Source: an uncultured Ignavibacteria bacterium (GTDB lineage Bacteria; Bacteroidota; Ignavibacteria; Tepidaquicellales; OLB5). Taken from it: DNA of 64,000 nucleotides. The position numbers and the translations under genes are program-made. The notes under the pieces are model-generated. The model was not told the origin of the DNA. It did no database searches and saw only the letters and a program-made list of their open reading frames with translations. Below are positions 51,591 to 59,350 of the stretch, in pieces. Numbering within the stretch: the stretch's first letter is position 1; each line of letters opens with the position of its first letter. The DNA is taken from the NCBI GenBank assembly GCA_937873695.1, contig CALMYL010000007.1, forward strand, positions 248,001 to 312,000, written 5' to 3'.

Positions 51591-52655
51591 AATAAAAAAC
51601 TAAACATATCAATAATCTTCAATGATCCGGTGCAGTATGCGCAGGGTCCTATTTATGAAGGCACTGATGTTGATATCGATGCACTTCCGGATGCTATTGA
51701 TATGAGTGAGTACGGTGTGCTTGATGAAGTCAAAAGCGTTGAGCGCGCTTTGGCACCGCTTGAGCACAACACTAAGATAATTCCGGTTGCGCTTGATATA
51801 AACAAACTTATTACAGAACTGAATGAAAACAGGCCTGATATAATTTTTAATTTATGCGAAAGCGTTGATGGCGATCCTACACAGGAAATGAACATTGCGG
51901 GATTGTTTGAGCTTCTGAAAATCCCGTACACAGGCTCACGGGCTTTTACACTTGGTCTGGCATTAAACAAGCCGCTGGTGAAATCAATTTTGAACCAGAA
52001 CGGGATACCGACAGCGAAACATTTTGTTACTAATACCTCGGCTATACATCTCAACGGTCACAAGTTCCCGATGATAGTAAAACCCTCCCGCGAAGATGCG
52101 AGCATAGGGATAACAAATGAATCGGTGGTAACAAATGAAGCTGACCTGAAGAAAAGAATAGAATACGTGCTCGAAGAGCACAAACAGCCGGCGCTGGTTG
52201 AAGAATTTATTGATGGCAGGGAAATAAACGTATCGGTGGTTGGCAATGATGACCCGATAACTTTCCCCATAAGTGAAATTGATTTCACGGGTCTGCCTTC
52301 AGATTATCCGAAGATAATAAGCTACAACAGCAAATGGATGTATAAAACCGTTGAGTTTGAAAATACCAAGGCTGTATGTCCGGCTCAGAATTTAACGGAT
52401 AAAGAAGTACAGGTCATACAGGATACTGCAAAGAAAGTATATAAACTGCTTGGTGCCGCTGATTACGCGAGGGTTGATATGAGATTAAAAGACGGTGTGC
52501 CTTATGTGCTTGAGATGAACCCGAATCCTGATATTGCAAGCGATGTACCCGAAGATACCGGCTTTACACGCAGCGCCAAAGCGCACGGGTGGGAGTACAG
52601 TTATCTTATCCAGCAGATAATAGGTTTTGCATTGAAGAGGTGGGGAGTTAAATAG
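51588..52655 (+). CDS. D-Ala-D-Ala-ligase-like ATP-grasp enzyme 2
   Basis: A 355-residue ATP-grasp ligase from the ATG at 51588; an in-frame GTG at 51579 lies inside the repeat. Features: DIIFNLCESVDGDPTQEMNIAGLFELLKIPYTGSRAFTLGLALNK, FPMIVKPSREDASIGI, LVEEFIDGREINVSVVG and the metal site YARVDMRLKDGVPYVLEMNPNPDI. It is paralogous to the previous gene and again resembles, but is not, classical Ddl. ATP-dependent ligation of two amino-acid-like substrates is expected. Confidence 0.85.
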   Translation: MNKKLNISIIFNDPVQYAQGPIYEGTDVDIDALPDAIDMSEYGVLDEVKSVERALAPLEHNTKIIPVALDINKLITELNENRPDIIFNLCESVDGDPTQEMNIAGLFELLKIPYTGSRAFTLGLALNKPLVKSILNQNGIPTAKHFVTNTSAIHLNGHKFPMIVKPSREDASIGITNESVVTNEADLKKRIEYVLEEHKQPALVEEFIDGREINVSVVGNDDPITFPISEIDFTGLPSDYPKIISYNSKWMYKTVEFENTKAVCPAQNLTDKEVQVIQDTAKKVYKLLGAADYARVDMRLKDGVPYVLEMNPNPDIASDVPEDTGFTRSAKAHGWEYSYLIQQIIGFALKRWGVK

Positions 52656-52656
52656 G

Positions 52657-52706
52657 TTTCAGGTTAAGAAGTTACAAGTTTTAGGTTTTAGGTTTCAGGT
52701 TAAAAG
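52657..52706. repeat. AGGTTTCAGGTT/TTTTAGG low-complexity repeat
   Basis: Repeated GGTTTCAGGTT, AGTTTTAGG and GGTTTTAGG units directly after the second ATP-grasp gene. No coding or hairpin pattern. A recurring kind of spacer DNA. Confidence 0.5.
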
Positions 52707-52726
52707 TTTTTTCAAAATAATAGTAG

Positions 52727-52746
52727 CACAGACATTCCTGTCTGTG
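52727..52746. repeat. CACAGACA hairpin repeat
   Basis: A perfect 8-bp stem CACAGACA-TTCC-TGTCTGTG. The GNAT gene's alternative start (GTG at 52744) lies inside it, which favours the ATG at 52768. Confidence 0.55.
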
Positions 52747-52767
52747 GGTTTTTGGACTGATGCTGAT

Positions 52768-53241
52768 ATGATACGGAAGTTAATACAGAGCGACAGAGAT
52801 AAGATTCAAAGGATACTTACTGACACTAAGCATTTTAATGATGATGAGATAAAAGTTGCGATAGAATTGATTGATGTCTATCTGAACGATGCAAAGCAGA
52901 GTGATTACATTATTTATGTGTATGGATCAGACGATACGAATGAGACAGCAGGTTATATTTGTTATGGTAAAAGACCGCTGACTGACTGGACTTACGATCT
53001 TTACTGGATAGCTGTTGACCCCAATATTCACGGCAAAGGGATAGGCAGCAGGCTGGTAAAACATATGGAAGAAGACCTGGCGGCACATGGCGGAAAAATT
53101 ATACTGATAGAAACCAGCGGAAAGCCGGAATACGAAAATGAACGGAAGTTCTACACAAAAAACGGCTATAATGTGCAGACTATCATAAAAGATTTTTACA
53201 GAAGCGGTGATGATTTATATGTTTACCGCAAATATCTTTAA
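52768..53241 (+). CDS. GNAT acetyltransferase (possible beta-lysine acetyltransferase)
   Basis: About 157 residues from the ATG at 52768. The acetyl-CoA site is LYWIAVDPNIHGKGIGSRLVKHMEEDL, followed by ILIETSGKPEYENERKFYTKNGYN. It stands directly before a lysine 2,3-aminomutase gene. In methanogens and some bacteria AblB-type GNATs acetylate the beta-lysine made by that enzyme, giving the osmolyte N-epsilon-acetyl-beta-lysine. That role is inferred from position only; the ATP-grasp neighbours suggest other possibilities. Confidence 0.75.
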   Translation: MIRKLIQSDRDKIQRILTDTKHFNDDEIKVAIELIDVYLNDAKQSDYIIYVYGSDDTNETAGYICYGKRPLTDWTYDLYWIAVDPNIHGKGIGSRLVKHMEEDLAAHGGKIILIETSGKPEYENERKFYTKNGYNVQTIIKDFYRSGDDLYVYRKYL

Positions 53242-53295
53242 AGAAAGCCTTTAAAGATAAGGTAACCTGAAAATATAGTAGGGTGCCCTGTGAAA

Positions 53296-53319
53296 CCTTC
53301 CCCAAGAGAAATGGGAAGG
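53296..53319. repeat. CCTTCCC/GGGAAGG hairpin
   Basis: A 7-bp stem CCTTCCC/GGGAAGG around a 10-nt loop, between the GNAT and aminomutase genes. Similar in kind to the other CT-rich hairpin spacers. Confidence 0.4.
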
Positions 53320-53352
53320 AATCCAAAAAACTAAACAAGGAGTTAATATTTT

Positions 53353-54483
53353 ATGGAACTATGGCAGCAGCTGCTAAAACAAAGCGTCAGCTCAGTAGAT
53401 CAGCTTGTCGATCAGTTCGGAATCAAAAAAGAAGTTGCCGAAAGGCTGGATGATTTTTTCCAGGCGAGGATAAATCCATATTATCTCAGCCTCATCCGCT
53501 ATCCCGGCGATCCTATCTGGCTTCAGGCGGTACCTGATGAAGTAGAATTATACGACATCGATGCACCTGAAGACCCGCTCAACGAAGATGAAATGAGCCC
53601 GGTTCCTAATATTACTCACCGTTACCCGGATAGAGCTTTATTTTTAACTACCAGCCAGTGCGGTTTGTACTGCAGGTTCTGCACGCGCAAACGCAAGGTT
53701 GGTGATTCAAGCAAAATTAACATGCGTGAGCTTGAAGCGGCATTCCAGTACCTGGAGCAGCACACCGAAATTAACGATGTGATACTCTCAGGCGGTGATC
53801 CGCTTATGCTTACAGACGCAATGCTTGAAAAAGTACTCATAAGGCTGCGCCAGATACCGCATATTTCTATTATCAGGCTTGGCACAAAAATGCCGTGCGT
53901 ACTGCCGCAGAGAATTACACCGCAGTTATGCGATATGCTGAAGAAATATCATCCCATTTATGTTAATACACATTTCAATCACCCGTGGGAAATTACTCCC
54001 GAGAGCACAAAAGCATGTGAAATGCTGGTAAACTCCGGAGTACCGGTTGGTTGCCAAACCGTACTGCTTAAAGGTGTGAACGATGACCCCGAAGTGATGC
54101 GCGACCTGATGAAAAAACTGCTTGCTATAAGGGTAAGGCCGTATTACATATACCAGGCTGACCTGACCAAGGGCGCGAACCACTTCCGTACACCAATAGA
54201 TGTTGGTTTGGAAATAATGGATAACCTGCGCGGTCACATTAGCGGACTTGGAGTGCCGCAGTTTGTGATTGATGCACCGGGCGGAGGCGGAAAAATTCCG
54301 TTACTGCCTGAATATGTTCTGGCGCGCGATAAGGAAAAAATTATACTGCGTAATTTTAAGAATGAAGTTTATGAATATCCTGATGTGCAGGAAGAGCATA
54401 TTGTGCTTAAACGCGGAAGGAATATTGATAAACCGCCAAAGAAAAAGGCAAAGAAAAAAGTACAGCTCCCGGTTCTGCAGTAA
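53353..54483 (+). CDS. Lysine 2,3-aminomutase (radical SAM, KamA family)
   Basis: A 376-residue radical SAM, PLP-dependent mutase that moves the alpha-amino group of L-lysine to give L-beta-lysine. The iron-sulfur cluster motif is Cys103-x3-Cys107-x2-Cys110 in SQCGLYCRFCTRKRK. The PLP lysine is in DAPGGGGKIPL. The two aspartates that in clostridial LAM bind the epsilon-amino group appear as YQADLTKG and FVIDAPG, whereas glutamate mutases have Lys and Asn, so lysine is the likely substrate. It is slightly shorter than classical LAM (416). It closes the ATP-grasp/GNAT run and is followed by a strong terminator. Confidence 0.9.
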   Translation: MELWQQLLKQSVSSVDQLVDQFGIKKEVAERLDDFFQARINPYYLSLIRYPGDPIWLQAVPDEVELYDIDAPEDPLNEDEMSPVPNITHRYPDRALFLTTSQCGLYCRFCTRKRKVGDSSKINMRELEAAFQYLEQHTEINDVILSGGDPLMLTDAMLEKVLIRLRQIPHISIIRLGTKMPCVLPQRITPQLCDMLKKYHPIYVNTHFNHPWEITPESTKACEMLVNSGVPVGCQTVLLKGVNDDPEVMRDLMKKLLAIRVRPYYIYQADLTKGANHFRTPIDVGLEIMDNLRGHISGLGVPQFVIDAPGGGGKIPLLPEYVLARDKEKIILRNFKNEVYEYPDVQEEHIVLKRGRNIDKPPKKKAKKKVQLPVLQ

Positions 54484-54508
54484 AAGGGAAATATTTATTA
54501 AATTCACT

Positions 54509-54534
54509 AAGGCGCTTAATTTTTTAAGCGCCTT
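54509..54534. terminator. Bidirectional terminator
   Basis: An 11-bp stem AAGGCGCTTAA/TTAAGCGCCTT with a T4 loop and T/A-rich flanks, serving the aminomutase gene (+) and the 54537 gene (-). Confidence 0.88.
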
Positions 54535-54536
54535 TT

Positions 54537-55997
54537 TTACTTTCTCAGATCCGCGGCTTTATCAAGCAGCCACCGGCGTGAAAGTACGCTTTCATCTTCC
54601 TGTAACTCTTTAATAAGTTTGTGATGCCTGAAATCATCGTATTTAAGTCTGATATTAATTAATTCAGTGTAGAACTTAATGAATGTGAGATGCAGTTTTT
54701 TAACACCTTCCGATATATTTAACCCTCCTGAAAGTAAATGCTTCGTGGCATCTATAACCGAAATTGCTGTTTCATAATAACCAAGTTCATAGTAGGTTTT
54801 CATCAGTATATTTTTAACATCTATCTTGAAAATTTCATGGTCATATTTCACTTTCATGATATACTCAAGTGTTTTAGAAAAATCAGAGATCTCAAATGAT
54901 AGTATTCCAAGCGAGATATTTTCAAGAGAATCCTTATTATCTGCCCTTACATATTGCAGATACTCAGCAATAAATTTCCTTATCCATTCATACTCTTTTA
55001 CTTCTATTGCTATATAAAGAATATTCCTGTAAGTAACCAGGTTCATAAATTTATTATGAAATGAAAGAAGATTGCCGTGCTCAAGAGAAAATTTATACAG
55101 GCTGAATAATTCCTTATAGCTTTCATTATCTTTTTTGTGAATTATCCTTGAAAGCCTGAAATTCAATAGGGCGGTAATAACCCTGCATGCGTAAGCGTGA
55201 TCATACCGGCCGATATTTTCATAAAGCTGGTTTTTCAGTTCATTGTAAGACTTGAAATCATCAAGATCAGAGTTCAGTTTGATAAAAAGGTACGACTCCC
55301 GCAGGGAAAAATAATCGGGGTTATGTTTTGGATCTGTTTCCGCTGTAAAACGCTCAAGATCAAAGTTCCGGAAAAAAATATCGAATGCAGAATTGCTTTT
55401 TTCCTTTTTGTAGGAAGATATAACCTGGCTCTTCAGTTTGTAAATATCTGCAAAAGTCTGGAAAAAATGGCATAAAGTATAGTCGCCGTAATCACTTAAA
55501 CTTTCAGAAGCTTCCTTAAACAAATTGTTATTGACACAGTAATTGTATTTTATCCTGTTGAGTGAAGCTTTATCCTTCAAATGATCGTTATTTATCTTTT
55601 TTTCAGTGATCGTAGTTTCAAGGTCACTCAGTTTGCTTTTGATGGTTGTACCGGAGCTGTATTGATTGATATTATCAAGTATAGTGATTTTTTTTAATGC
55701 TTTATCATTCCTAACGGAGTTAATAAAAATAAATTCCTCTGTTAAAATTATCAGATTAGATATCAATTTCCTGAGCAATTCATAATTATAAACCCTGCTG
55801 CCGTATACTGCCGAAAACAATGTTTCCCTGGAATAGTTTTTTCTATCAAAAAGCGGGTAGTACTTTTTAATTTCATCAAAAAGCAGTGCGGTAGCTTCGC
55901 TGGTATTAAAATAAGGTGAATTTACAAATCTCCCGAACTCTTTTATTTCTTCCTTCGAAAAATTTTTCAGGATCCTGGTTATGGATGAACTTTGCAT
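54537..55997 (-). CDS. Uncharacterised helical-repeat protein divergent to the CHAT/subtilase genes
   Basis: A 486-residue, all-helical, probably cytoplasmic protein with no signal peptide. The N-terminal ~95 residues (ITRILKNFSKEEIKEFGRFVNSPYFNTSEATALLFDEIKKYYPLF, VYGSRVYNYELLRKLISNLIILTEEF) are a compact module seen in many hypothetical Bacteroidota proteins. The rest resembles TPR-like repeats. Its plan recalls the 14824/16365 paralogs. It is read away from the CHAT/subtilase operon across a 190-nt region with a palindrome, which suggests but does not prove co-regulation. Confidence 0.65.
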   Translation of the reverse strand: MQSSSITRILKNFSKEEIKEFGRFVNSPYFNTSEATALLFDEIKKYYPLFDRKNYSRETLFSAVYGSRVYNYELLRKLISNLIILTEEFIFINSVRNDKALKKITILDNINQYSSGTTIKSKLSDLETTITEKKINNDHLKDKASLNRIKYNYCVNNNLFKEASESLSDYGDYTLCHFFQTFADIYKLKSQVISSYKKEKSNSAFDIFFRNFDLERFTAETDPKHNPDYFSLRESYLFIKLNSDLDDFKSYNELKNQLYENIGRYDHAYACRVITALLNFRLSRIIHKKDNESYKELFSLYKFSLEHGNLLSFHNKFMNLVTYRNILYIAIEVKEYEWIRKFIAEYLQYVRADNKDSLENISLGILSFEISDFSKTLEYIMKVKYDHEIFKIDVKNILMKTYYELGYYETAISVIDATKHLLSGGLNISEGVKKLHLTFIKFYTELINIRLKYDDFRHHKLIKELQEDESVLSRRWLLDKAADLRK

Positions 55998-56081
55998 AAT
56001 ATATTTTTCGGTTTGCTTTCACAGCTAAGTGCTGAATTCTGCGTAATTTTGCGGATTTTAAGCAATAAATCAAGCTATTTT

Positions 56082-56107
56082 GTTGTGAGATTCTTCACAA
56101 CTTGTGA
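56082..56107. promoter_or_regulatory. CRP/FNR-type palindrome with a third half-site
   Basis: TTGTGA-GATTCT-TCACAA is a perfect inverted repeat fitting the CRP consensus TGTGA-N6-TCACA (56084-56099). A further TTGTGA at 56102-56107 makes an overlapping second dyad, TCACAA-C-TTGTGA. Located between the divergent 55997 and 56188 starts. Confidence 0.65.
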
Positions 56108-56115
56108 ATACTTTC

Positions 56116-56147
56116 TTTGCGAAGGGTTAACAGCAGGCATAAATTTG
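56116..56147 (+). promoter_or_regulatory. Bacteroidota-type promoter of the CHAT operon
   Basis: TTTG (56116-56119), 20-nt spacer, TAAATTTG (56140-56147) fits TTTG-N19/21-TAnnTTTG. The palindrome at 56082 lies just upstream, where an activator would bind. Followed by AGAAAGGA before the ATG at 56188. Confidence 0.55.
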
Positions 56148-56187
56148 TCTCGTAATAAAAACCAAACATAAGAAAGGAAACAAAAAA

Positions 56188-56529
56188 ATGGCAACAGCAA
56201 ATATTATCGTGGGTTCAAATGACTGGATTAACCGGGCATACAGGGCAATAAATTCAAAAAAAAGGATAAACCTTGTTTTAAAAGGAATAGAAGCTTCAAC
56301 ATTATGGACAGCTATTCAAAGAACGGTTAATCCGCACAGGGAAGTGGCTGTAGCAATTACCGCAGCTATTGTTATTGGGGTAATTGCGGCTTTGGGAATG
56401 GGAGTTTTGGCGGCAGTTTGCCTTTACGGCATGAACCGCGGGTATACAGTTAAGGCTAAACATAAAGTAAAAGGACCCCTGCCCTTTGATGACGAATTAA
56501 CCTTTGAACTTTATCCGCCAAAAAGATAG
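56188..56529 (+). CDS. Small single-helix membrane protein of CHAT/subtilase cassette
   Basis: A 113-residue protein with a good ribosome site (AGAAAGGA). Residues 1-50 are a polar, basic N-terminal region (NDWINRAYRAINSKKRINLVLKG). A long Ala/Gly/Val-rich helix spans residues ~53-81 (VAVAITAAIVIGVIAALGMG). The C-terminus is lysine-rich then acidic (KAKHKVKGPLPFDDELTFEL). There is no cleavable signal. I do not recognise the family. Being first in the operon with two protease-like proteins, it could be a pore-forming or membrane-tethered effector, or a substrate; this is inference. Confidence 0.65.
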   Translation: MATANIIVGSNDWINRAYRAINSKKRINLVLKGIEASTLWTAIQRTVNPHREVAVAITAAIVIGVIAALGMGVLAAVCLYGMNRGYTVKAKHKVKGPLPFDDELTFELYPPKR

Positions 56530-56548
56530 TTGATTTCTTTTTTCCGCA

Positions 56549-56568
56549 AAGGAGGCTTCGGCCTCCTT
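56549..56568 (+). promoter_or_regulatory. UUCG-tetraloop hairpin between cistrons
   Basis: A perfect 8-bp stem AAGGAGGC-TTCG-GCCTCCTT lies 20 nt after the small gene and 22 nt before the CHAT ATG. No T-tract follows, so it is more likely an RNA-stability or attenuation element than a full terminator. It would set the small protein above the proteases in amount. Confidence 0.6.
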
Positions 56569-56590
56569 ATGAGGAAAGATTGAAAATTAT

Positions 56591-57196
56591 ATGGATGTAT
56601 CTCTGAAAATACTGATGTTCGCATCTGACCCGGCTGAGGGAAAAAAGCTGAACATTCCCGGTGAAGTGAAAGCAATTGAATCTGCGATCAATGAATCACC
56701 TTTAAGAGGATCAGCTGAATTAAAAGTCGTATGGAATACAGGATACGAAGACATTCTTTTTGAAATCTGCAGATACCATCCGCGAATTGTGCATTTCAGC
56801 GGAAGGAGTACAAACCGCGGGCTGATCCTGCATGGCGGTAACAGTAAAAGCAGGCTGCTGGATTTCGGCAGGTTTGCGAAAATACTAAATGCGGTAAAAG
56901 AAGAAGTTGAACTGTTGTTTTTGAATTCCTGTTTTTCATCGGCAAGGTCAAAAACGATTGTAAACGAAATAGAACATCTAATTTCACTTAAAGGTTATGC
57001 CGATGATAAAGCAGCAGTCATGTTTCCCGGTTTTTTTTACAGGTATTTATTCTGCGGGTACTCCCCCTGGAAGTCTATGGAGCTGGCAAAAACAGAGCTT
57101 CTGCTCAGGAAGATCAAAGCAGGCTATGAACCTGAATATGCTGCAAAATGCCGGGATAATATCTGGCAGCTGTACAATGAAAATTCAATAAAATAA
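56591..57196 (+). CDS. CHAT-domain (caspase/separase-fold) protein, atypical catalytic site
   Basis: A 201-residue stand-alone CHAT domain, cytoplasmic. The start KILMFASDPAEGKKLNIPGEVKAIESAI matches the ILFLAANP-type opening of CHAT domains in conflict-system proteins. RIVHFSGR (residues 65-72) corresponds to the usual HFSGHG, and LFLNSCFSS holds Cys114, the expected nucleophile. The second histidine of GHG, normally catalytic, is Arg72 here, so proteolysis may be weakened or lost unless His68 serves. The gene precedes the subtilase by 12 nt. It may sense or relay a signal instead of cutting. Confidence 0.82.
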   Translation: MDVSLKILMFASDPAEGKKLNIPGEVKAIESAINESPLRGSAELKVVWNTGYEDILFEICRYHPRIVHFSGRSTNRGLILHGGNSKSRLLDFGRFAKILNAVKEEVELLFLNSCFSSARSKTIVNEIEHLISLKGYADDKAAVMFPGFFYRYLFCGYSPWKSMELAKTELLLRKIKAGYEPEYAAKCRDNIWQLYNENSIK

Positions 57197-57208
57197 ACTA
57201 TAAAAATT

Positions 57209-59146
57209 ATGCCGAATGTAATCAGTTTTCCCCCAATTGGCTCAGATACCGGAGGAACAGGTAATGTAATATCACCACCCGTAATTGATGTACCAAGAAA
57301 TTTCGTTCCGAAACCGGAAGAAAGATATGTATCGTTTGTAATAGAGCTTAATAACCGCGCAGGCGCAGCAGAGCTGCGTAATCTCGAAGCGGAGATCAAC
57401 CGGAAACTTTGCACAAAACTCTCGGGGTATTTTCCTGAGCTGCTGAACTATAAACCAAATATTTTCGATCTGCACAAAAGCTGGATAAAGACCAGAAAAC
57501 TTAAGGAACCGCTGTTTTTCGGAAAAGCAAAGCTTGGTAAAACTCTGGTTGATATCCGCGGGAAAAAATATCCGAAACTTCCTTTTACTCTCACAAGACT
57601 GTTCCCGGGTTCAGAAAATGATTTCAAGGGTGCAAAAAAGTTCGGGCTGCATAAGTTCATTCTTTTAACACTGCCAGTATTTGAAAGACAGTTTGAACGA
57701 AGGACCTCAAAACCAAGATATTCAGCGGCACTTTTTGAATCGGCATATGTACTCAAAGAGATCAGAACTGTAAAAACGGTTAATCCTTCGTCGGAATTCA
57801 GAAGGTTTCAGCTGTTTTCGGGTGCACCTGGTTCAGGCAGCAACAATTTGCCAAAAAACTGGATGTTAGATAACATGAAAGCAATAAACATCCCGCCTGG
57901 AATTAACGGCAGCGGAGTGGTCATTGCGCATCCCGATAGCGGCTGGACACCGCACAGTGAATTGAATTTTACGAATATTCAAACGAATCCCGCAAGCCCG
58001 AACTTTGATCTGACCAAAGACTGGAACGTTTTCAACAATGAAGATACCGCTGAAGAACCGCTGGATTCAACAATGCCGTTTCATTTCCACGGTACATCTA
58101 CCTCAAGTATAATTGTTAGCGGTGGTAACCCTAACAACCCTAATCAGTTAACCGGCATAGCACCTGGTGCAAAGATCATTTCCATCAGAACAATCCATGA
58201 ACAGCCTGTTGACCAGACAGGAGTAGCGTTAATACTGGATACAGATGTTGCACGGGCGATATGGTACGCCACAGAGCAGAATGCAGACGTTATATCTCTG
58301 AGTGTAGGCGGATATCCAAATCCCGTGCTTGAGTGTGTTGTAGCTCATGCGGTATATAATAATACTATTGTAGTAGCTGCAGCGGGTCAATATTGGCCAT
58401 TTTTGGTTTACCCGGCAGGTTACCCTGAGTGCATCGCTGTTGGTGCATCAAATGATCAGAACAGACCCTGGGTTGATTGTGTAAAAGATAAAAAAATAGC
58501 TATTTCTGCACCGGGTGAAAAAGTATGGTCAGCTTATTGGGATGATTCATCACCTAACCGCCGAGAAATAATTGATGGCAAGGGTAATGGCTGCTCATTT
58601 TCCGTTGCGTTAACTGCTGGAGCGGCATCTTTGTGGCTGCAGCGTTACGGTAAACAGAACCTGATTAACGGGCTAAACGGAAGGGCTGTACTGCAGGAAC
58701 TATTTTTGGCTCATATTCAAAGCACAGCAACGGTACCTGCTGGCTGGAAAACCAACGAAAGCGGAGCAGGCATACTTAATGTTGAAAGACTTCTGGATAC
58801 TGCAACGCTGCCTTCACTAAGTACTTTTAGCGGACAGGATTGGAATAACTGGCTCAGAAAAACCAACAATGAACTATTTTACAAAATGTTCGAAGATTCC
58901 GACCCTGTGGTATTAAGGAAACGTTTGAAAGATTTTCTTGATTCAAATGACCCTGATTCAATGCTTGACAGGTTCGGGCAGGAGATGATAAACCTGTTCA
59001 TGGGTATAGAAAATGCAGTAGAAGATATGAAAAGATCAGTTGAGGAAACCGGAAGGCAGGCACAGGATCTGGTGGAAGAAGCGGTAGATAATGTAAATGA
59101 CTTCGTTTCCGATACGCTGGGAACTGTTGCCGGCTGGTTTTCCTGA
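57209..59146 (+). CDS. Cytoplasmic subtilisin-like (S8) serine protease
   Basis: A 645-residue protein without signal peptide. Residues 1-~215 are an uncharacterised N-terminal domain that may act as an internal inhibitor. The S8 domain follows: Asp243 in AHPDSGWT, His294 in FHFHGTST and Ser463 in GCSFSVALTAG make the triad. The oxyanion residue, Asn in most members (AAGN), is Gln394 in VVAAAGQYW. The C-terminal ~80 residues (GIENAVEDMKRSVEETGRQAQDL) form an amphipathic helix that may dimerise or bind membrane. Coupled to the CHAT gene; a terminator follows at 59250. Confidence 0.88.
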   Translation: MPNVISFPPIGSDTGGTGNVISPPVIDVPRNFVPKPEERYVSFVIELNNRAGAAELRNLEAEINRKLCTKLSGYFPELLNYKPNIFDLHKSWIKTRKLKEPLFFGKAKLGKTLVDIRGKKYPKLPFTLTRLFPGSENDFKGAKKFGLHKFILLTLPVFERQFERRTSKPRYSAALFESAYVLKEIRTVKTVNPSSEFRRFQLFSGAPGSGSNNLPKNWMLDNMKAINIPPGINGSGVVIAHPDSGWTPHSELNFTNIQTNPASPNFDLTKDWNVFNNEDTAEEPLDSTMPFHFHGTSTSSIIVSGGNPNNPNQLTGIAPGAKIISIRTIHEQPVDQTGVALILDTDVARAIWYATEQNADVISLSVGGYPNPVLECVVAHAVYNNTIVVAAAGQYWPFLVYPAGYPECIAVGASNDQNRPWVDCVKDKKIAISAPGEKVWSAYWDDSSPNRREIIDGKGNGCSFSVALTAGAASLWLQRYGKQNLINGLNGRAVLQELFLAHIQSTATVPAGWKTNESGAGILNVERLLDTATLPSLSTFSGQDWNNWLRKTNNELFYKMFEDSDPVVLRKRLKDFLDSNDPDSMLDRFGQEMINLFMGIENAVEDMKRSVEETGRQAQDLVEEAVDNVNDFVSDTLGTVAGWFS

Positions 59147-59249
59147 TCAATTTGCAGGATTTTATTTACCGGCAGCTCTAAATAAAACTGGTTAAAGAGA
59201 TTAGAACGACGGATCAAAGTTTGATAAAATGCAGAAAAAAACAAAAATG

Positions 59250-59273
59250 GGTATTCAGTGAATGCCTTTTTTT
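59250..59273 (+). terminator. Rho-independent terminator of the CHAT/subtilase operon
   Basis: GGTATTC (59250-59256) and GAATGCC (59260-59266), with one G-U pair, loop AGT, followed by T7. About 100 nt after the subtilase stop. Confidence 0.75.
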
Positions 59274-59350
59274 GTTAATACGCGCGTAGTTTGATTCAGT
59301 GTTTCTTAAATGATATATTTGTAGAATTTTTTGAACAATTTCTGCAAATA

